Notes: generated by a model from the sequence alone, not told the origin. 64,000 bases of DNA from Marisa cornuarietis (GCA_004794655.1 SMMW01000521.1:1580001-1644000), one strand, 5' to 3'; numbered from the stretch's first letter, positions 35,489 to 49,800 are shown. Made by a program: numbers and translations.

Positions 35489-35836
35489 TTTTTTTGCTAC
35501 AGCTTACGTAAAACCTGAACAAATCCGAGGAAAAGTTTATTCCAAATAACTATGCAATGTTAGTGTTAATGGAAATGCACAGAGTAACAAATTCCTTAAT
35601 TTTTTTTAATATATAAACAATGGGACAAATAAATGCAGTAAACTGAAATATTGTAAACAGAAGTATATATATATATATATGTTTGTAAATATACGTACTC
35701 ACAAACATATGCTGTTACGAACAAAGACTATGGCAATCCTGATGATGTCAGTCTTTATGAGATAACTTGTTTTAAGAGCTATTTACAAGATCTAGTTGTT
35801 ATTCACGCACGCACACAGACACTCGCACGCACACAG

Positions 35837-35837
<1 letters not shown>

Positions 35838-35915
<78 letters not shown>

Positions 35916-35916
35916 C
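35838..35916. repeat. (CA)n followed by (TA)n microsatellite
   Basis: CA array with preceding cagacactcg units, then an alternating AT run. Confidence 0.95.
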
Positions 35917-36527
35917 ACAACATAAACCTAGCCTTCTCTCAGAACAATTGTCGTCCTTGACATTCGAAACAAAATTAGAAATATTTACCACTTTCCTTTC
36001 CTTGGACTTTTATCATCAATAATCCTCTTCTAAATATTTTAGTCTGCAACACATTTTGCTCATTGACATACATATTTTTGGTTTTTATTCGTTGATTGAA
36101 TAGGAAAACTGCAAAATAGTGCGGCTCTGCAGAAGAAGTATGTCGCTGTTCTCCTTTGGATTTAATGAAGTGAATGGTTCCCTTTCTCTGCCATAAACGG
36201 AAACGTGAAAAAGTTATTAAAAAAACAGGCAGCACACACAAGTACTGTAACCTTCTAAGTGATTAGGCTGACAAAATGATCCATCTTATGTTTTCAAGTA
36301 TGAACAATAAATAATAAAGCAATTCTTTTAGCATCTTCCTACACTAAATGCAGGCTAATATCGCTTTACATAAAACAAAACAAAACAATACAGTAATTAT
36401 TACTGCAAGGAACACAATGCTATTATAATTATTATTTGACTATTATAATTATTATTTGACTTTGTCTAGACGAGGCTGTCCCTCTGTCTAAATATTCTAC
36501 TTATTTCAATCATCTTTGCCTCCCTGG

Positions 36528-36589
36528 TTACATATCTGTGTCAAGTCTTTGTCCTGCCAGGTTTTCCTGCTGGTCTTTATTCGTCTTCT
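36528..36589 (-). CDS. Weak candidate tail exon of gene A
   Basis: On the - strand an AG after atgagtac opens in the phase left by the transmembrane exon of gene A and gives 20 codons (KKTNKDQQENLAGQRLDTDM) to TAA. The peptide is hydrophilic as expected for a tail, but the acceptor lacks a good pyrimidine tract. A competing candidate is an exon starting at about 37047 (acceptor tttcttag; encoding NRKCDCANYTSVL, then TAA at 37008-37010). Neither is convincing. Confidence 0.2.
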
Positions 36590-36615
36590 CTGTACTCATT
36601 TTTGTGTAGTTTAGT

Positions 36616-36616
36616 G

Positions 36617-36690
<74 letters not shown>
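36616..36690. repeat. (GT)n/(GTGC)n microsatellite
   Basis: GT units interrupted by gcgtgcgtgc. Confidence 0.95.
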
Positions 36691-36769
36691 GTGATACAAT
36701 ACAATTTGATGTCCTATATTTGACCAAAACACACGATTTTTTGATTAACCGCTCTAGATCACAATCAAC

Positions 36770-36775
36770 TTTATT
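36770..36775 (-). promoter_or_regulatory. Candidate poly(A) signal of gene A
   Basis: AATAAA on the - strand, about 360 bases after the transmembrane exon, followed by gttgattgtgatc. Confidence 0.4.
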
Positions 36776-37134
36776 TTTTATCGAAAAGTAATAGATGTGT
36801 ACGTCATCAAATGTTGAAGTTAACTTACCAAAACCAGGTTCTTCATTTCTTACAATTATCCTCAAATAAATACCAACAATTAAACTATATAAATATGGAT
36901 ATTTTTGTATAAATTTCAATACTCTTTTCTTTGAATAAAGTGAACTCAAACATAACAAACACAACAAACAGATAAATGTAAACACACCTCTTTTTAAAGT
37001 ACGGAGGTATAATTAGCACAGTCACATTTTCTGTCTAAGAAACTGTCATTAGGCAGAGGAAGAAACATTGTGTACTTTAACTTATAGTACTGCTACTGAC
37101 CTTCAATAATAGGAAAAGTATACAGAATACGTAC

Positions 37135-37266
37135 TGTCTCTATGCACTGCTATGGCAACGGCGATGATTATGATGCTGATGCCTAACATGACACCCACAA
37201 CTATGCCAATCAGTTGTCCAATCGATAGGCTGGAGTCTGCCGTGCTTCCAGAAAGAAGTTCTTTCG
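37135..37266 (-). CDS. Gene A exon 11: transmembrane exon
   Basis: Acceptor ctcttcacag, donor gtacgt, 132 bases. A Ser/Thr-rich stalk leads to a hydrophobic segment (LIGIVVGVMLGISIIIIAVA) and AVHRD. Without splicing the frame would add nine residues and stop. Confidence 0.82.
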
Positions 37267-40200
37267 CTGTGAAGAGAAAAAAACGGCTTTTTCAGCATTT
37301 TTGTATTTTTTCTTCGTTTCTTTATATTTTTGTTATTTCTGTCTTTCTCTGTCCTCTCCCTTTATCTTTCTTCCCTATTTATTACACGGTGATATATTTT
37401 TCTTGAATAACATTCTCTAGAGTCTAGACTCATTAACATCACTTTCATTACTCAAAATGTATACAAACAGCATCAGTCATACTCTTGGTATTATGCGCAA
37501 CTATGTTTTGGGAGAATATTTCTTACAAAACGATTGGGAATCTTTAACAGTTTCTTAAATTGTCATTATAAGTATCGCAGACTTGAGATGATTTAATTAC
37601 GGGGTGTTATTTGTTAGACTAGTAAATTTGTTTTATTTCACCTAACACCATGTGTGTGAGAGTTTTGTTATTCAAAGAATACATGAGATCTCTTCTTAAC
37701 TGCTTGTGTAAGATTTGGGTGCGACCTGAGTTTTGCATTGTTTTGCATTGTTTAGCATGCAAAGAAAGAAAATTCAGCTTTAAAAAAGACACTTACACCT
37801 ACTTAAAAGTTGTACTGAATAGTTTGAAGAGAAATCAATTGTTGATAGAAGAAACGAGAATTTACATGAAAAAATTTAGTTTCTTCGCTCTATCCTACGT
37901 CCTTATTTGTTGGTAATGTTTATTACTAGAAATAATGCGTTTGAAATAAAACCAGTGTGCTTTATTACTTCATTTCGAAACTGTGAAACTTTGATCATGG
38001 AATTCCCTCACCTGACACTCGGAAAAAGAACTCGTAAGAACCCAGTTCGTTGCCGAGGACCAGTTTGTACTCGCCTTCCTCTAGTGTTTGATTGGTTGAT
38101 AAATGACACGTGACAACATACTCAAGGATTCTGTCTCGTTCACAGCTTGTCGAAAAAACATTAACAGGGATTTCTTTGTCCTCTCGAAGGGTTGAATCTG
38201 AGCGGTGTGTGTAGGTGAACGTTTCAGGAACTGGGTTGGCAATCAGTCGAATGTGTAACCCACCTGGAGAAAGTGCGTCACGTACACTTTGAGGTGTGGT
38301 GAAAAAAAAAGCTCTTGGCGCACCTGAAATAAAAGAATATTAAAAAATATTTTAAAAATATATAAAAATTGCATATGTCAAGTTCAAGGAAACATGTTTG
38401 TGTAGTTAAGTGAGTGTGAAGATCAGAGAAGGAACAGGAAAAGAAATAAAAAACAACTAAAATAATGAAAGAAAGAAAAAAAAGAACTAAAATAATGAAA
38501 GAAAGAAAGAACAACTTAAATAATGAAAAGAAAGAAGCTAGTGGAAAGAATTGACTTGTGAGTGAGTGAGTGAGTGAGTGAGTGAGTGAGTGAGTGAGTG
38601 AGTGAGTGAGTGAGTGAGTGAGTGAGTGAGTGAGTGAGTGAGTGAGTGAGTGAGAGCACAAAACATTCAAAAGCCTCTTGTCTGTCTACCGCTTTGGAGC
38701 CTATGATCGATGTTATTCTTTTCTGAGCATTCAGATGCTTAAAATACAAAAAAGAAACTCAGACAAGAATTTGCTACTTTTGATTTAGTTACTAAGAAAC
38801 TAAAGGCATGCTATGTTGTGGTAATATTTTGACGTAACTTTAACCTTGTTTATTTTCAGTCTCAAGCATGTCAATAGACTAAACCGGAGTAAGCTCTTCA
38901 AATCACAGAGAAAAAAGATCCCGGTTTTTTTAGAGATAGTGTCCGTTAGTTTTATAAATCTAAATTTCTCCATGTACTTTTGATTAAAAAAAATCAAGTC
39001 ATAAATTACACAAATTGTAGAACTGGCGGTGTAATATTTTTTTTTAAAAAGTCAGTAGTAAAGGGAGAGAAAAAGAGACTACGTCTAGCACTACTATACT
39101 GAGGTTATTTCCCTTTAAGCATGCTCCTGCGGGTAAAGTCGATACAACCTCCAAAGTAGCCGACACCTCACCCTGCACTAGTCTTCACTCCATCTCACAT
39201 TAGTCTACATTAACTGTATTAATCTAAACCTATTCGCCTATAAAAGTCTACGCAGCAATAATGCAAGCTTAAATATCACACTGCACTAGTCTATAGCACA
39301 CTCCATATAAGCTTATCAATTCGTGTAACAGCGCCTCCTCCAACTCCAACCCCTCTCCCCCCCCCCCACACACACACAAGCCTACTTCGTACATACGATC
39401 CTACTCACTCATGCACGTCATCCTGGCAGTAAACTACTTCATCTCACACAAGCACTACAGTTGTCTACACTTCGCACGGTACTATAGCTGTAAACGATTC
39501 GCACTACACTATAGCTGTGTACACTTCTCACTGTACTACAGCTGACTACACAGGCCTAAACTTTATCCTGCCCTAGTGTACACACTCATTCCCGCACCTG
39601 TCTACATCGCCACACCCTGGTGTTTTACAGCGCCTCACCCGTAAAATATTGCGCAGAACTGTGGGGATTAGATAAAGCATCTCAACATTGTGAAGAAGTT
39701 CGCAGTTTTGCCTGAAAATTTGTCTCGGGGCTAGACGGGCACACTCCAAATGATCTCGTCTATGATGAATTACATAGACACCCAATAACAGTAAATTCAT
39801 TGATTAGATGTATTCGTCGCTGGTTAAAGTTTGTTAGAATGAATGAGGATAGGTTGCCTCGTAAAGTTTACAGAACGCTTTATGATTTAGATGTAAAAGG
39901 TAAAATAAACTGGGTACCAAACATTAGAAAAAAGGTTATTTTCTCTTGGGTTTGGCTTTTTTGTGAATGAATCAGGCGTACAAAATGTCAGTTTATGTAT
40001 GGGCAAATTAAAAGAACGACAAGCTTTGCGTAGATGGCAGGAATGGTAAGATGACATTAACAGTAGTTTTTTTTATATTCTACATACTGGATCTCAGACA
40101 CTGTTGAAAATATTTGAAAATGAAGTATTTGATGGTGTTTTGGGCTACACTGTGAGTTGATGTGTCCTATATTGCAGTCCATTGTTTTCGATGCATTATA

Positions 40201-40284
40201 TTTATGTACTATTGATTGTAACATTGTATTTTCATTTTTGTTTGCTCCCTTTTCTGTTGTATTGATCCTTGAATAATCAATCGG

Positions 40285-40336
<52 letters not shown>

Positions 40337-41781
40337 GCAATCCCTTAAAACTCACACTACACCACAAACCTCCAGAGCCTGTCCCTCTGGATTTAGCCCA
40401 AGCTCCAGCCAACACCAAATGCTGCCACTGTTTTGTTGGCCAAAGTAAGCTATTGCCTCGTCTCATCGACCCCAGTCAGAGCGCAATAACTGCTGTACAG
40501 TTCTACCATAAACAATCAGTAGAACAGCCAAACATGGCTAACGATATTCCTTAACCCCCACACCAAACCACCATAAAATGGCCTTTTAGCGGTAGTCAAG
40601 ACAAGACAAATTTATTAGTCCTCAGCGGAAATACATTTGTCGACAGCAAGGGCATATATAAAAATAATACAAATAACAAATTCCTAAAATACTACACATA
40701 CTTCAGCATTCCCATACTAACACAAACATTCCACACAAGAACCTAGACCATCAAACCGAGAGGACAATCGCCTTTAAACAATTTTCTGACGCGTCATCAT
40801 CCTGGTAGGGAGGGGCAGGGCGTGCAACATTCTTCTCGCATCGCCGCGTCAAGTCCACGCTATCATTAATAACAAGTGTTTTTAGTCATATCCGTGCTGC
40901 ACCTGTAAGGTAAAGGTAAACGTAAAGGTAGTCCCCTGACTTTTCCAGGTCGCTGAAGAGTGGAGTGTTAAAGCCCTCGATTTTCTCGAGGCCACCTTTT
41001 ATATGAGACCATCTCCTCTCCCTCGCTGATTTACCTTCCCCGCCCCTATATAAAGTCATGTACCTGTGCATGCTTTTGAAAGATGAATAATAAATAATCC
41101 TATAGCCAAGTGATTTCAAACAACAGTGAACTGCGAGTGGTTCACAGTAAAAAAAAAGGGAGGACCAAACCTCTCCTTCACTGATAAATCCGTTTCCCAG
41201 AAAGCTTGGTGGGAAGGAAAAAAGAATTGGTGAGGGAGGGGAGATGGAGTCTTCATGGCCCGGTGAAGGGCCTCGAACTGATGACACTTTGTACTGAATA
41301 AACACAAGAAGCCATAGAAGAGAAGAAGATGCAAGATTACCTCATTAGTAAATACTTCATTATTAAAAACCTCATGGAAGGTTCACGAGTCCTGTACTTA
41401 ACAGACACTTGAGACTCAGACCTATGTTGTTGCCTTATAATCTACAAGTTCCCATCTTGCTTACTCTCCCAAGCTCTCGCGACAAGACCATGTAGCTATA
41501 AGCATTGTTTAAAGCAATTCCTGGCTTATGGATTACCTCTGGCTGATTACTAGCATACCTGTCTAATAATTAAAGCTACTCCCGGTAAACTACTATTCTG
41601 GGAGGAAAAGAAAAGAATGATATGTGCGCAAGAAAGTCACGTGTCGAAAAGGCGGTTTATGTAAAAGCATTCCTGTTGTTAATAATAATAAATTAATTGT
41701 CTCTAGAAACAGTGTTTTGAGACTATCGCTTAGTGTGGAGTTATGCTGTGCTCCTGACTTTATCACTCTGTGTGTGTGTGT

Positions 41782-41837
<56 letters not shown>

Positions 41838-43030
41838 TGGACTATGAACTTTATAAATCATCGACTAATATATAAATAATTATTATTATAATTATTATGC
41901 TTCTTCTTGTTATTCCCAACTTTGATCAAAAAGCGAAGTAAGATAATATAAAACTACCCGTCATTAAGACCTTATTTCTGTGCGTGTGATCAAAACCTAT
42001 TTCATGCATGCAGGTAGGTAAAATCCCGCCAACTCACAGTTGACTATTAAGCGACGTTGCACCTTGTCCGGTGCCCCAACACCATTGTCGGCACCACAGG
42101 TGTAAGAGCCCATCATTTCGCACACAGCAGGCGGGAGGCTGAGCCACATCTCACTGACTGAGCCGGAGGGTGTGAGCTCAGATCCGTCCGGCTTCATTAA
42201 CTTCATGGTGGGTAGCGGATGGCCAGAGACTTTACAGGCCAACTCAACCGACACAGCCTCGCTCTCGTTGACGACTAAAGCTTCGGAGGTGACGTTGTTG
42301 AGGGTAAAGCTTGTCACAGCTGCACTTTCTAAAACAAAAAATGCGTTTATTTATTTGTTTATTTTATTTATGTATTTGTGTTTAAATTTAAAATAATATA
42401 TACAATTATCTACATCTTTGTTTGAACTTGTGTTTGAATTTCAGCCACATAAAATAAGTACAGTGTACTTACATAATTTTAGATGCTGTTTTCTGTATAT
42501 TGAAATATATTATATATTTATAAGTTCTCTGCTTATTTTGAGAGTATGTATCATGATTGCTATGACTTCCAGCATCTGCACCACAACCACAAAAGAACAA
42601 ACCACATCATTTGACTAAATATTATCTTTCTGGAGCGAAAAATGAAAATAAATTTTGTCTTCTATGATTAGAACGAATAATTATTCACGGCATATAAAAT
42701 GCAAGAAACACGGGTACACACCTGCATTCTCAAGCTCAATGACTAAGACGAGGCTACCAAAGGCGTTGGAAAAGGTAACATCGTACCATCCGTCATCCAA
42801 GGGTTGCAGCCGTCTGATCAAACACAACACAATGTAAGTTAGATTGGTGTCCCTTTCACAAGTAGTCGAGAATGCTGCAAGAATTCTTTCCTTTGGGCCT
42901 GTTTCATCTCTGTACATGTATGAGGAGACTGAGGGCGTTGGATTGGCTATGAGTTCCACTTGCATGGTCGTGCCACTGAGTCGGAGTATCTCCCCTGAAT
43001 CGTTCGTACCAATCCTCCGAGGACCGCCTT

Positions 43031-43124
<94 letters not shown>

Positions 43125-43803
43125 TAAAATACCAAACAGGCTGTCATCGATAAACTTTCTGAATGCTTTATCATAAAAAGCCGGTGAAATATGTTTTTAA
43201 AGCGACATTATGTTTATCCTCAAAACAGCAAAAAAGCAGCATCGATCCTGATTTAACTGCTGGGGGAGGTTGGAGTAGAAGAAAAAAAAAAGATATCAAA
43301 ATTCATGTGCAGTAAGTAAAACACTCACAGCTGACGTTCAAGAACCGCTCCACATGGTCTGCAGTACCCACACCGTTGTCAGCAACGCACGTGTAAAGTC
43401 CCATGTGTTCGCACCTGGCGATGTGTAAAGCATGGAACAGCCGATAAGCACTCGTGACGGAGGTCAAGGCTGTTCCACCTGGTTGCCTTAACAACAATGT
43501 CGGCGGGGGGTAACCCTTAGCCTCGCACGTAATGTTTATCGACTGGCTGTCCTCCTCACTGACAGTCAGCGAGTCGTTGGCACCGTTAAAGCTGAGCAGG
43601 GCTACTTGTGCCGGGGCTGAAAATCAGCAAAACCAAAAGAAAATGAAACTTGGCAAGATGGCCTCGCTAGCACGAACGATCTTTAATTTTCTCTGTTCAT
43701 GCAAAATGTTCGCAAGAACCGTTCATCTCTTTAAGTTGTTTTTTGCGGGGATGGAGGAAAAGGTTTACTGTTAGAAGAGGACCCGTGCCTCGTGCAATCA
43801 ATC

Positions 43804-43874
<71 letters not shown>

Positions 43875-46800
43875 GGTGGTGCCATTTCCTCTAACGCACA
43901 ATTCTGCTGTAATATATGTCAAAATATATCTGGTAAAGTTCTAGTAAGGTGCAATATTTTTTTTAATATCTGGATACTGTATCTTGAAGTCTGGTAGAAT
44001 CTTTCGTTTAGAGATGTACAAAAACATGCACAAAAAGAGATCGATAACATTGACACATGTACTGTATATGGATACATTTTGTTCTCACGATTTCAGCAGT
44101 ATTCGATGCTATTTGGTAACAAACGTTAATAAGACGTTTCTACGTACAAACATGGCGTCTAGCGTTTGACCTGTGTGTGATGATGTTTACAGCCGAATAT
44201 GGAAAGTGCGTACGCGTGCGCATGTGCGTGCGTGCGTGCGTGAGTGTGTGTGTGTGTGTGAGAGAGAGAGAGTGTGTGTGTGTTTAAGTTAAGGGGGGTA
44301 TTAGCAAACTTTTTGTGAAACAATATTTCGCACTGAGACTTACCCAGTCCTTAAAAAAATGCACCCAATTACACCTTTAAAGATTTATCCCTGTAAATGA
44401 CGCTGAGGATAAGAAAAGGCTTTCGAGACTAAGCAGCGCTATTTTCATTACAAAATAACATACTTTAGTATTTTTACTCCTCCTCCTCCTCCTCCTCCTC
44501 ACCATCATCATCATCGTCGTTTTCATTTTAGCATCCCAGCCTAATCCTACCCATTATAAACATTTCAACTTTTGTGTGTGTGTTTTGTTTTTCACTGCTT
44601 CTATATATCCACAGAAAGATGAGCAAACAGACTGATAACAAGACAAAATGTGAATCATACCTGGAAACAAAACTTTAAAGACGTATTCAAGTCCGCCAAA
44701 AGGGTTGGAAATGTTCACCCGATAGACTCCGTTTTCTAAACGAGTCTTTGGCCTTATCAGGCACATACTGACATACTCTCGTGCTGAATCCTTCTCGCAG
44801 CTGACGTTAACAATGTCGTCCACAATAGTTGATCCTCTGTCGGTCACATCGATTCTCTGATATTCAGATGTAATGTTGGTGGGCGGTGGGTTGACGATGA
44901 TTTCTAGGTGGAGTTCTGTTTCCAGAATCTGAGGGCTGCTGCTGTTGTTTTTGTCTGTGGGAAAATACCTTGGCGCACCTGAAAAAAAGTATAAAATCTA
45001 GGGACATTGGACCATTTTCTCAAATTTGATATCACGATGGTTAAGTTCATAAAAGAAAGAACTGAATGTACATTCTAAAGAAATGTTCACGTTTTAATGT
45101 GTAAGTGTGTAGGAAGATAAAACTGTGGAAGCTGACACTGAGTATATCTGATAATGTGACGTGTGAGATGTGAATGGTGAAGGAAGATCAACGCAAGATA
45201 GATGATATGGTCGATCGTGATGGTTCGTTTCCAACCACCCCCTAATGAGAATTTTAGGTGTAAGATCCAAACGGGAGGACTGACGGGTGAGCTTTAACAC
45301 CACTGAGAAAAGTTCTTTATGGCCTCCAGGCATGTCGGTGGATGCACTCAGTTTCTTCTTGAAGAAGTCTGCAATCAGAGTCTGAGTTTTGTGTTGCATG
45401 TTGGATATACAACTACACAGTTGAAGCTGACGTACTACGTGCTGGGATCGTTCTCACAAACATCATCTAGAGTCTCGTCAACGAAAGAGAAGAAACTCGT
45501 GATGCGTTTGACACAGAGGTGGCATTGAGAAGCTTTCCGTTTTGTGTTGCTGACTCTACTTCCTCCTCCGCTTGTTGACTTTGCCTCTTCAGCTGTAGAA
45601 AGATGAGGACCTTCTAAGCTTTATCCATGGCTCTCCGAGAATAGTGTGATATCTTGATTTTATTATTATGAGTAGCTGCTTCTGGAAAATGATTGACCCA
45701 CTGCTCTGCTGCTTTTGCAAAGTATCATCTGGCTTGAAATGTCTGAAGAGGATATTTTGTGAAAGGAGTTTGTTTTACCTCTTGCAAAGATGCTCGATGG
45801 AGTTCAGTCAGTCTTTCATGCTAAAAGCCTGACACTTCCTTAACACTCGCCCAATCCCGGCCTAACGACGGGGTGGGCGCAGGAAGGTTTGTGTACCCAG
45901 GCCCGCGGCTGTGGAGGCCGTCCGACCTCGGTCAGTAATTTTACCTTTTGTTTTCTTCTTCTGATAAACAAATTTCTGGCGAAAGAATATCAACGTATTA
46001 CACATAAAGAAATCGAGTTTTAAATTTGAAATATACTATTGCCAGACCTAATAGGATAGGGAGGTGGGAGGGCGGGGTAGAGAGGATAAGGAGAGAGATG
46101 TGCTCACTAGTCAGTTCTATCATGTTCATGTGAAGCTTGGTGTCGAAAACTCGCGGAACACCGCTTGGCCGACGAGAAGTGTGTGCATCGAGGCACGGTG
46201 ATCACTGGCTTTAGCTTCCACTACGGAACGGGTGGTCTGCACATTGTGTGCTTGTGTATCACAGTTATATTACCAATGTAATTAGGTACAGCTTTTTGTA
46301 ATGGTACATGAGGGCAATCTCTTTTTTTCCTTTCGCTAGTTTTTTCGTTCCAAGTTATTTAGCTGTGCGTAATTGATGTATGTTTTTGGTGTAAATTGCA
46401 TGTCAGCTTGTCAGGATTGTTTTCCTAGGGTGTCAGTGCATATTTAGAGGGTTTAATATGTGTATGTTATCGATGCCAAATTGACACTTCATTTCCTCCA
46501 GTGTAAATGATCACGGCGTAACTTATTAATCTTCCACTTACCATGTAAACCAAGAACAGGTCTGTGCTTGTGCATCATAATCACATTACCAATTTAATTA
46601 GATACAGCTTTTTGTAATGTGGACACTTTCTTCTTTTTTTCTCTCTTCTCTGTTTTTAAGTATGGATATCTAAAACACTCAATATTTCTCTTTTCTACAT
46701 TTAGTACGAATTTAAGAATAAAAGGGATGTTTGAATTTTGTTCTGTGAATTGTACTTACGGAATAAAAACTTAAAAATAAGAATAAAAGGACGCAGTGAG

Positions 46801-49800
46801 ACTCTTTCCTCCGGCTTTTCCATCACTAGACTTCACTAGTCTACACAAAAGCTCCTTGTAAACAAAACATCATGATGAAGTATCAGAACCAGTAACACAC
46901 TAATACTGCAGCCGACAAAATAGAATGAACTGTTACAGGAAACCTTTTAAACTGCTGTGGCGCCAACAGTGAGGCTCATACACTTTTCATGGTGGGGTCA
47001 GGGGAAGACTGGAGCAGTTGGAGGGTGAAAAATCCCCCTATGCCCAGTGTTGGTCCTGCGCGAGCCGTACAAATTTATCATCTTTAAAAAAAAACTTCAT
47101 TATTTGGTAAGCCCATAGTTTAGATACAGTGTGTTAATAGATTTTCAATCCCAGCCTACCCATCCTCTAAGTCCCCGCTATACAGGCCGACAGGCCACAG
47201 GTGTCGCGTGCTCCGATGACTGGGATGGACTGACCGTTTTGTCACGGTCTGCGCATGCGCATAAAGACAACTTTCATTACCACTTAGATGGCATGTAACC
47301 TCATTTAGCTGCAGGAATGAATTACTGTCTTCAGGGGCAGACACACTACCTTGATATCAGGGCAACCATGCGCAAAACTTCGAGCATTATCTTGAACAAT
47401 TTTTAACGGAAACCCTTCTAATCGCACTGACACTGATTTTCAACTCACGACGAGTAAACTATGACCTTAGACGCAATCCAGCCTTGACTTTGTTTTAAAG
47501 TTCCAGTTAATTGTAACGTTTTGGGTGAATAGTGCACTTATAAATGGATGCGAACGTGTATGTACATCTACATGTAGCTACGCTAGTGGCACTCTTTTTC
47601 CTTTTTCAGACAAAAAGGGCCGCCCAACGATTCTAACATTTAATGTTACAAAATAAAAGTAGAAATGATATGTTAATAGAAATAGTGAACAGTCAATAAC
47701 TACTATAACTGTCTAACGCAGAAAGCTAGGGTCCCCTTTCCCAGGCAAATGTCACCTGTCACGTTGTCGTTCGCTGGTCAGGTATATCCAAGGTAGGTGG
47801 ACAACTTGCAGACAGGTTACACCTGCGTTGTTGACCGGCAAACTGTGTCCCAGACGAATGTGAATTTGCACAGGAAAGCTTATCCAAAATCAGGAATCAC
47901 AATATGAACACAAGAGTAGATCCCGGCGGAGTGAAGTGGACAACTGTCGACCCCACCTTATCCGGTTCTTGCTGGAGGGATGTCCGCTGAGTCTGGAACA
48001 GCTTGATAGGGAGACCTCTGCGCCTGTTATGAATCGTCTGGTGGCCGAGTGCCGGTCGGCAAACAAGATGAGCGTAAGAATCACGAGTCACAATATAAAT
48101 TCCCCCAGAACACGAGAGTATATCGTGGCCTGAAGATTAGTCTTGTTGGAGACGTCTCAGGCGAATCGCAGTCAACCAGTTCCGTGTGTGTGTCATACAG
48201 TTCCTGCGGGGAGGGTGTCGGCTGTATCTGACGCTCAGTTTAACAACGCTTACACCCAAGTGTCAGCAGGCTCCCAGTTCTACCCTTCGGTAGCGAGAGA
48301 TGTCAGCGAACGTTGCAAGACGTCTGCTGGTGGTGTGCAGGTCAATCTACACTGACACATTGTCGCTGAATCTGGAGTACGGCTTGGGTGAGCAGTTCTT
48401 CCCGGTGTAAACAGGCTTCAAAATTATACCCTTGGGTAGATAGAGAGATATCAACGTCCGTTATAGTCGTCTGCTAATGGATAGCAGGTCAGTCTATACT
48501 GACAGATTGCCGCTGAATCTGGAGTACGGCTAGTAGTGGTTACACCCTCGGTGTAAGCAAGCTTCCAAGTTCTATCCTTTGGTAGAGAGATGTCAGCGTC
48601 CGTTATGCACGTCTGCTAATGGAGTACAGGTCAGTCTACACTGACAGATCGTCGCTGAATCATTGGGAGACGTTCTGCCCGCTAACTTCATTACCTGACC
48701 ACCGGTCTGGACCAATCCATGCTAAGACGCTGGGTCACCCAGGTGATCGCCTAGCGACACTAGCTAGGGCTACGTGGAATCCACGCCGATCAAATACATT
48801 AATTTACTTAGCAGAGTAATCGCCGTGGTTTCTCACCTGCTTTGGACCGTGTCGGGTACATGTACACCACACCATGACGACTTACTCTGAAAATTAATCC
48901 TTCGTGACTAAGGAGTCTTCCGTTCTAAGTTGCGTCATGGTGTGACGTAATACGCAGGTCTGCGTCACATGCTCACGAGACTATGCAAGAACGTGCCGCT
49001 GTTCCACCTAGGCTTTTGAATACTTAATGAAATAAATAACAATAATAATAGAAAATGGGTTTGAGCGGCGAAACGTTACATTAATGAGCAGAAGCTTTTT
49101 GTTCAGACCTTTGAATGCACGAGGGGTTGGCAAAGTGGTAAACCACTGCTGGTTTTAGCTTGTGGGCGACTGTTTGTCCTCACATTAGCAGCGTGATCTT
49201 GCCCTCAGGTTCTTGAATCGTGGGGTTATCTCGCCTTTTACAGAGGCATGGTCAAAGTCCGGCAGCTTTTTTTTTCTCCAGAAAAGTCTTGGCTCGCAGC
49301 TGTGTGCGTTCGTTCCTTTGTGATATCTTTCCATATTTCTAGAAACGATACTGATCACGTGGTCAACCAATATCGACTCTCCAGAGGTCTCGAGACTGCG
49401 GAAACTATAACCTTTCTTGAAATACGTAAGCATACAAGGCTAGTACTAACATGTCTTTAGTTCTGCTAAGCCAAGATGGTTCTCCTTAATCTGTTCATAA
49501 ATGCTCACACATTTTTTTTACTCTTGTCACTGATCCAAGTAGACAACATTCAGTTGACTCTCTCAGACCTCGAAGCCTGCAGGTGAGATGATTTCTGTGC
49601 CAAGACGCCAAGCGTGGCACTTGATTATTTTCACTTTGTCACAGATGGCTGGCAATGCGTTCAATTATTCCCAGTGTTTTTATTCTGGCTATTGATTCAC
49701 AGCGGCTATAACAAGCTATTAATTTCACGTTCACTTCCAAGGAAATAGCCTTTCGATCCAGCTTTCATTCGTTGGAACAGATTACATGTGGTCAGTTTTA

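Larger units (their letters stand above)
34957..36527. other. Spacer between convergent units
   Basis: No exon that I trust. It holds an alternating GC/GT tract at 35000-35078, CAT repeats at 35459-35488, CA then TA repeats at 35838-35916 and a 20-base duplication (tattataattattatttgac) at 36421-36460. Confidence 0.5.
38324..42037 (-). other. Intron of gene A between domains 9 and 8
   Basis: It holds a GAGT array, a degenerate minisatellite-like stretch with tagtctacac/ctatagctg motifs (about 39170-39560), a LINE fragment, a SINE-like repeat and a GT array. No exon is recognised. Confidence 0.6.

Noticed and set aside
48180..48665. CRISPR-like array
   Set aside because: The repeat units are contiguous and about 145 bases long, without unique spacers, in a eukaryotic intron.
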